A DNA stretch of 9,712 nt from an uncultured Christensenella sp. Lineage in GTDB: Bacteria; Bacillota_A; Clostridia; Christensenellales; Borkfalkiaceae. The notes beneath the pieces are model-generated. The model worked only from the letters and a program-made list of their open reading frames with translations. It was not told the DNA's origin and did not search any database. The stretch spans positions 1 to 9,712 of the forward strand of contig CAJTTC010000029.1 in assembly GCA_910579295.1 (NCBI GenBank), written 5' to 3'. Shown here one piece after another: positions 6,859 through 9,712 of this stretch. The stretch's first letter is position 1. Every line of letters begins with the position of its first letter. Both the position numbers and the translations under genes were made by a program.

Positions 6859-6890
6859 CGGCTTCCGTACAACGGAAGCCGCTATTTTTT
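6859..6890 (+). terminator. Terminator of gap
   Basis: CGGCTTCCG (6859-6867) pairs with CGGAAGCCG (6873-6881) around a 5-base loop, followed by CTA and a run of T residues. It starts 19 bases after the gap stop codon. Confidence 0.93.
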
Positions 6891-6991
6891 TACCTAATAT
6901 AATCACCTGTAAATAAAGTACGGTTGGTTTCATCATTGCTTTCAAGGTGGAGGTTGAAGCTAAGAATTTAATAATTTTTTTTAAAATTAAG

Positions 6992-7020
6992 TTGACAACT
7001 ATATGAATATACTGTAATAT
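6992..7020 (+). promoter_or_regulatory. Promoter of the TetR-ABC-permease operon
   Basis: Perfect TTGACA (6992-6997), a 17-base spacer and TAATAT (7015-7020). A perfect TATAAT overlaps at 7018-7023 but would need a 20-base spacer. The start is expected near 7027, next to the palindromic repeats. Confidence 0.78.
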
Positions 7021-7027
7021 AATAAAT

Positions 7028-7046
7028 GTTATATAACTAATGTTAT
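7028..7046. promoter_or_regulatory. Probable operator of the TetR regulator
   Basis: GTTATATAAC (7028-7037) is a perfect 10-base palindrome, and a further GTTAT follows at 7042-7046, so that ATAAC-TAAT-GTTAT is a second inverted pair. The three half-sites lie between the predicted start and the ribosome binding site of the regulator gene, the usual place for TetR autorepression. Confidence 0.5.
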
Positions 7047-7061
7047 TTAAAGGAGAAGTTA

Positions 7062-7634
7062 ATGCCGCCCAAGGTAAAATTTTCAAGAGATCAGATAGTT
7101 GACGCCGCCATGCAAATAGTGCGCGAGGTGGGAATGTCCGCGCTCACGGCAAGAGCTATAGCCGAGCGGTTGAATTGTTCGGTTGCGCCCGTATTTTCGG
7201 TGTTTGAAAATATGGACGAATTGCGCGCCGTGGTGTTTAAGCAAGCCAAAGAGATATATGAAATGTATATTGAAGAGGGGCTAAAACAAGCGTTGCCGTT
7301 TAAGGGCGCGGGCTTGAAATATATAGAATTTGCGCAAAAAGAGCCGTATTTGTTCAGATTGCTCTTTATGTCTGATTATCATGTGGGTATAAGCAACTTT
7401 TTGCTTTTGGACGATAACAACGCAAAAATACTCAATGCGCTTATGACCTCCTGGGGACTTGACGAAAAGACGGCGCGGGCGTTGCATGAGGATATTATGA
7501 TTTACACTCACGGGATTGCCGTATTGTGTGTAACAGGGTCTTGTTCGTTTTCGGAAGAGGAGACGAGCAGGAGACTAACTTCGGCGTTTACCGCTATGTT
7601 AAAGGAGATTAAAATAAGTGGGCATTCGGATTGA
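7062..7634 (+). CDS. TetR/AcrR-family transcriptional regulator
   Basis: This 190-residue protein has the TetR N-terminal DNA-binding domain. RDQIVDAAMQIVREVG (9-24) is helix 1, and LTARAIAERLNCSVAPVFSVF (28-48) is the helix-turn-helix, ending in the usual aromatic-rich turn before the MDEL segment (51-54). The C-terminal part, about residues 60-185, is helical and would form the ligand and dimer domain; its ligand cannot be read from the sequence. AAGGAG (7050-7055) lies six bases before the ATG. The gene is first in an operon with an ABC exporter and overlaps the ATPase gene by 17 bases, so it most likely represses its own operon and responds to a substrate of the pump. GTTAT/ATAAC repeats in front of it are candidate operators. 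Confidence 0.92.
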   Translation: MPPKVKFSRDQIVDAAMQIVREVGMSALTARAIAERLNCSVAPVFSVFENMDELRAVVFKQAKEIYEMYIEEGLKQALPFKGAGLKYIEFAQKEPYLFRLLFMSDYHVGISNFLLLDDNNAKILNALMTSWGLDEKTARALHEDIMIYTHGIAVLCVTGSCSFSEEETSRRLTSAFTAMLKEIKISGHSD

Positions 7635-8313
7635 AAATGTTAAAAAATCGTTTGGAGCGGCTGACAATCGTCAAAGCGCATTAAACGGTGTGGACCTTAC
7701 CGTAGACGACGGTGAATATGTAGTTATTCTCGGCGCGTCCGGCTCGGGCAAGTCTACGCTTTTGAATATTATAGGCGGGCTTGAACGACCTTCCGAGGGT
7801 AAGGTTTTTCATAGCGAGCGCGAGATAACAGCGTTAAACGACAGTCAATTGACGGCTTTCAGACGTCAAACGGTCGGCTATGTCTTTCAGCAGTACTACT
7901 TGCTGTCGGATATGACGGTGGATAAAAACGTCAGAATGGGCGCGGATTTGGCTAATAATAAGAATTACAGAGAAATCATCGGGGCTATGGGGCTTGGCGA
8001 TAAGCTGAAAAAGTATCCCCGCCAACTTTCGGGCGGCGAACAGCAGAGAGTTGCCGTTGCCCGTGCGCTTGCAAAGTTGCCGCAAGTGCTCTTAATGGAC
8101 GAACCGACGGGAGCGCTCGACGAAAACACAGGCAGACAGCTACTCGATTACGTTTTAAAACTTCGTGCACAACGCGGATTTACTCTCATTATGGTTACGC
8201 ACAACGTGAATATTGCTGAGACGGCTCAAACGGTAGTCAAGTTGAACAGCGGCAAAATAGTTGATAAACTTACAAACGTGCAGCCTAAGGGTGCGTACGA
8301 AATAGGTTGGTGA
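7618..8313 (+). CDS. ABC transporter ATP-binding protein, MacB/LolD-FtsE type
   Basis: This 231-residue cytoplasmic ATPase powers the adjacent permease. Its motifs are complete: Walker A GASGSGKST (39-47), Q-loop at Gln91-Gln92, signature LSGGEQQR (137-144), Walker B VLLMDEP (157-163) with catalytic Glu162, D-loop GALD (165-168), and switch His195. The closest group is the exporter ATPases that pair with FtsX-type permeases (MacB, LolD, FtsE). The short C-terminal ending in EIGW is typical of Clostridia members. Translation starts at GTG (7618), ten bases after AAGGAG (7602-7607) and inside the end of the regulator gene, which implies coupling. The permease start lies three bases after its stop codon. 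The substrate is unknown; peptides, lipids or drugs are possible. Confidence 0.94.
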   Translation: MGIRIENVKKSFGAADNRQSALNGVDLTVDDGEYVVILGASGSGKSTLLNIIGGLERPSEGKVFHSEREITALNDSQLTAFRRQTVGYVFQQYYLLSDMTVDKNVRMGADLANNKNYREIIGAMGLGDKLKKYPRQLSGGEQQRVAVARALAKLPQVLLMDEPTGALDENTGRQLLDYVLKLRAQRGFTLIMVTHNVNIAETAQTVVKLNSGKIVDKLTNVQPKGAYEIGW

Positions 8314-8316
8314 GTT

Positions 8317-9459
8317 ATGGCAGTAAGTTTTAAGGACGCCGCAAAATTTATCGGCATAATTATAGTTGCGTGTTGCGCCGCGATAGTCTGCAACATGTTT
8401 TTAAACTACGATATCGATTTGCGGGCGATTGCCGACGCGGTTGAAGGAGAGGCGGCTCAGACTCTGTATGAAGCGCTCAAACTAAACAATACCGTAGTAT
8501 GCGCGGTAAGCGGCGTGTGTCTGATTTTGACGGCAGTCGTAATGCTTGTCTTTTACATCGGACATTATATCGAGGTCAACGCGCCCAAATTCGGCGTTTT
8601 AAAGGCGTTGGGTTATAGTGATATATCGATTGCGCTAAAATGTGCGGTGTTTGGCTTTTGTATCTTTGTCGGCACTGCTGTCGGTGTGGCTATAAGCTGG
8701 GCAATAATCCCTCAATTTTATGCCGCTCAAAACGATAACGGCGGACTTCTCCCGATAATTGGAATAAATTTTCACGCTTCGTTGCCGCTATTGTTGATAG
8801 TCGTGCCAACGGTGGTTTTTTCGATGCTCTCCGTTTGTATTGCATATTTCAGGCTTAAACAGCCCGCGCTTGCGCTCATCAAAGGCAACGCCCGCCGTGA
8901 ACGAAATGTAAAGGAAAGAAAGGACAGCGACAGAAGCTTTCTCTCTCAGCTTGCGGTAAACGTTTTGCGGGAGAGGAAATCGCTAATTTTCTTTATAGCT
9001 TTCGGCGGGTTTTGCTTTTCGTCAATGACTCAGATGGGCGTGTCAATGCGTGATTATGCAAGCGATATGATGGGCATTATGATTTTGATTATAGGGCTTG
9101 TTTTGGCTGCGGTTTCGCTGTTTCTCGCAATGTCGGCGGTGGTAAGAGGCAACTCCAAAAAAATCGCAATGTTAAAGGTCAACGGTTACAGTCTTAAAGA
9201 GAGCGGTTTTGCTGTGCTCGGGCTTTACTGTATTCCTGCTTTTATAGGCTTTGCAACGGGCTCTGTTTATCAGTACGGCTTGCTGAATATAATGATCAAC
9301 ATAGTATTCAAGTCGTTTGACGACGTGCCGCATTATTCCTTTGATTGGACGGCGTTTGCTATATGTTTTGCGGCTTTCATTGCCGCATACGTAGCGCTGA
9401 ATTTTGCGTATGTGCTTGCAATTGGCAAGACGCCCGTTAAATCGGTTATGAGCGAGTAA
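8317..9459 (+). CDS. FtsX-type ABC transporter permease, compact form
   Basis: This 380-residue membrane protein is the partner of the preceding ATPase. About eight hydrophobic segments form two repeats: near 11-29, 60-83, 107-132 and 155-178, then 222-239, 252-275, 297-316 and 342-368. Each repeat carries the cytoplasmic coupling motif of FtsX/MacB permeases after its second helix: FGVLKALGYSDISI (92-105) and IAMLKVNGYSLKES (283-296). Between repeats is a charged linker (190-210). Unlike MacB, LolC or most Clostridia FtsX permeases, there is no large extracellular domain: only about 30 residues separate the first two helices and about 12 separate the fifth and sixth. The gene looks intact at both ends. 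It starts three bases after the ATPase gene, with GGTGAG as a weak ribosome binding site. No terminator is evident behind it. Confidence 0.88.
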   Translation: MAVSFKDAAKFIGIIIVACCAAIVCNMFLNYDIDLRAIADAVEGEAAQTLYEALKLNNTVVCAVSGVCLILTAVVMLVFYIGHYIEVNAPKFGVLKALGYSDISIALKCAVFGFCIFVGTAVGVAISWAIIPQFYAAQNDNGGLLPIIGINFHASLPLLLIVVPTVVFSMLSVCIAYFRLKQPALALIKGNARRERNVKERKDSDRSFLSQLAVNVLRERKSLIFFIAFGGFCFSSMTQMGVSMRDYASDMMGIMILIIGLVLAAVSLFLAMSAVVRGNSKKIAMLKVNGYSLKESGFAVLGLYCIPAFIGFATGSVYQYGLLNIMINIVFKSFDDVPHYSFDWTAFAICFAAFIAAYVALNFAYVLAIGKTPVKSVMSE

Positions 9460-9607
9460 ATGTTGGCTGTATTTGTACTTCTTTGGAAACAGAGTTGAAG
9501 CGTGGGTTTCGTATCTTATTTTGTGCATAAGCATTGCCGTACTTTTGCGTTTACGTTATTGCTCGACGTATTTTCGGGCAAAAAGCGCAAATTATTCATT
9601 AAATAAG

Positions 9608-9636
9608 TTGATTTTTAGCGACGATTGTTGTATTAT
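9608..9636 (+). promoter_or_regulatory. Promoter of tRNA-Arg
   Basis: TTGATT (9608-9613), a 17-base spacer and TATTAT (9631-9636). The start near 9643 leaves about 14 bases before the tRNA. The stretch from 9460 to 9607 holds no gene and no clear terminator. Confidence 0.7.
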
Positions 9637-9656
9637 GATATAGCTGTTATGCAAAT

Positions 9657-9712
9657 GCTTCCGTAGTTAAATGGATATAATAAACCCCTCCTAAGGGTTA
9701 GTTATGGGTTCG
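9657..9712 (+). tRNA. tRNA-Arg, anticodon CCT, cut by the window end
   Basis: The sequence starts with acceptor strand GCTTCCG, then D stem GTTA/TAAT around AATGGATA and anticodon stem AACCC/GGGTT with loop CTCCTAA. The anticodon is therefore CCT, which reads AGG. A short variable loop and T stem ATGGG with TTCG follow. The 3' half of the T arm and the acceptor strand are outside the window. Confidence 0.9.

Noticed and set aside
9172..9534. Minus-strand 120-residue ORF opposite the permease end
   Set aside because: It is a shadow of the permease gene, with no recognisable domain and no ribosome binding site.
9460..9607. Gene or terminator between the permease and tRNA-Arg
   Set aside because: Only a 12-codon ORF and imperfect TTTGCG/CGCAAA inverted segments are present, with no stable hairpin followed by T residues.

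Overview
The window looks like a chromosomal segment of a low-to-moderate GC bacterium, most likely an uncultured Clostridia-like Bacillota. The reasons are sigma-A-type promoters with 17-18 base spacers, AGGAGG-type ribosome binding sites, a Clostridia-like MurG variant, Bacillota-type class II aldolase and GAPDH, and a TetR-ABC-FtsX operon. The species cannot be named from the sequence.

Positions 1-1528 hold an incoming-looking restriction-modification-like locus. The window opens inside an EcoRI-family adenine methyltransferase gene, in a tetranucleotide repeat of ten ACAG units. Downstream of the repeat all three forward frames are open, and each ends in its own version of the methyltransferase C-terminus: frame 2 at 85, frame 3 at 251 and frame 1 at 450. 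Gain or loss of one repeat unit would therefore swap tails instead of switching the gene off. This is the most striking observation in the window. The last tail overlaps, by 11 bases, the start of a DUF262-HNH nuclease gene, which is the probable restriction partner.

Positions 1529-2101 contain no protein gene. They hold a branched GC-rich hairpin element, a G-quadruplex motif, a strong hairpin terminator, a tRNA-Pro with anticodon AGG on the minus strand, and divergent promoters for that tRNA and for mntP.

Positions 2102-6890 are ordinary chromosomal genes: mntP (manganese exporter), murG (lipid II synthesis, minus), a small membrane-anchored protein, a small secreted protein (minus), and the divergent glycolytic pair fba (minus) and gap (plus), each with a clear promoter and terminator. 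mntP and the small membrane protein gene appear to be transcribed from promoters that place the transcript start at or next to the ATG (leaderless mRNA).

Positions 6891-9459 are a three-gene operon: a TetR regulator, an ABC ATPase and a compact FtsX-type permease, probably a self-regulated exporter. The window ends within a tRNA-Arg (anticodon CCT) gene that has its own promoter. gap and fba use CCC/CCU proline codons only, which fits decoding by the tRNA-Pro(AGG) gene in the window. The restriction-modification genes have a more A+T-rich codon use.
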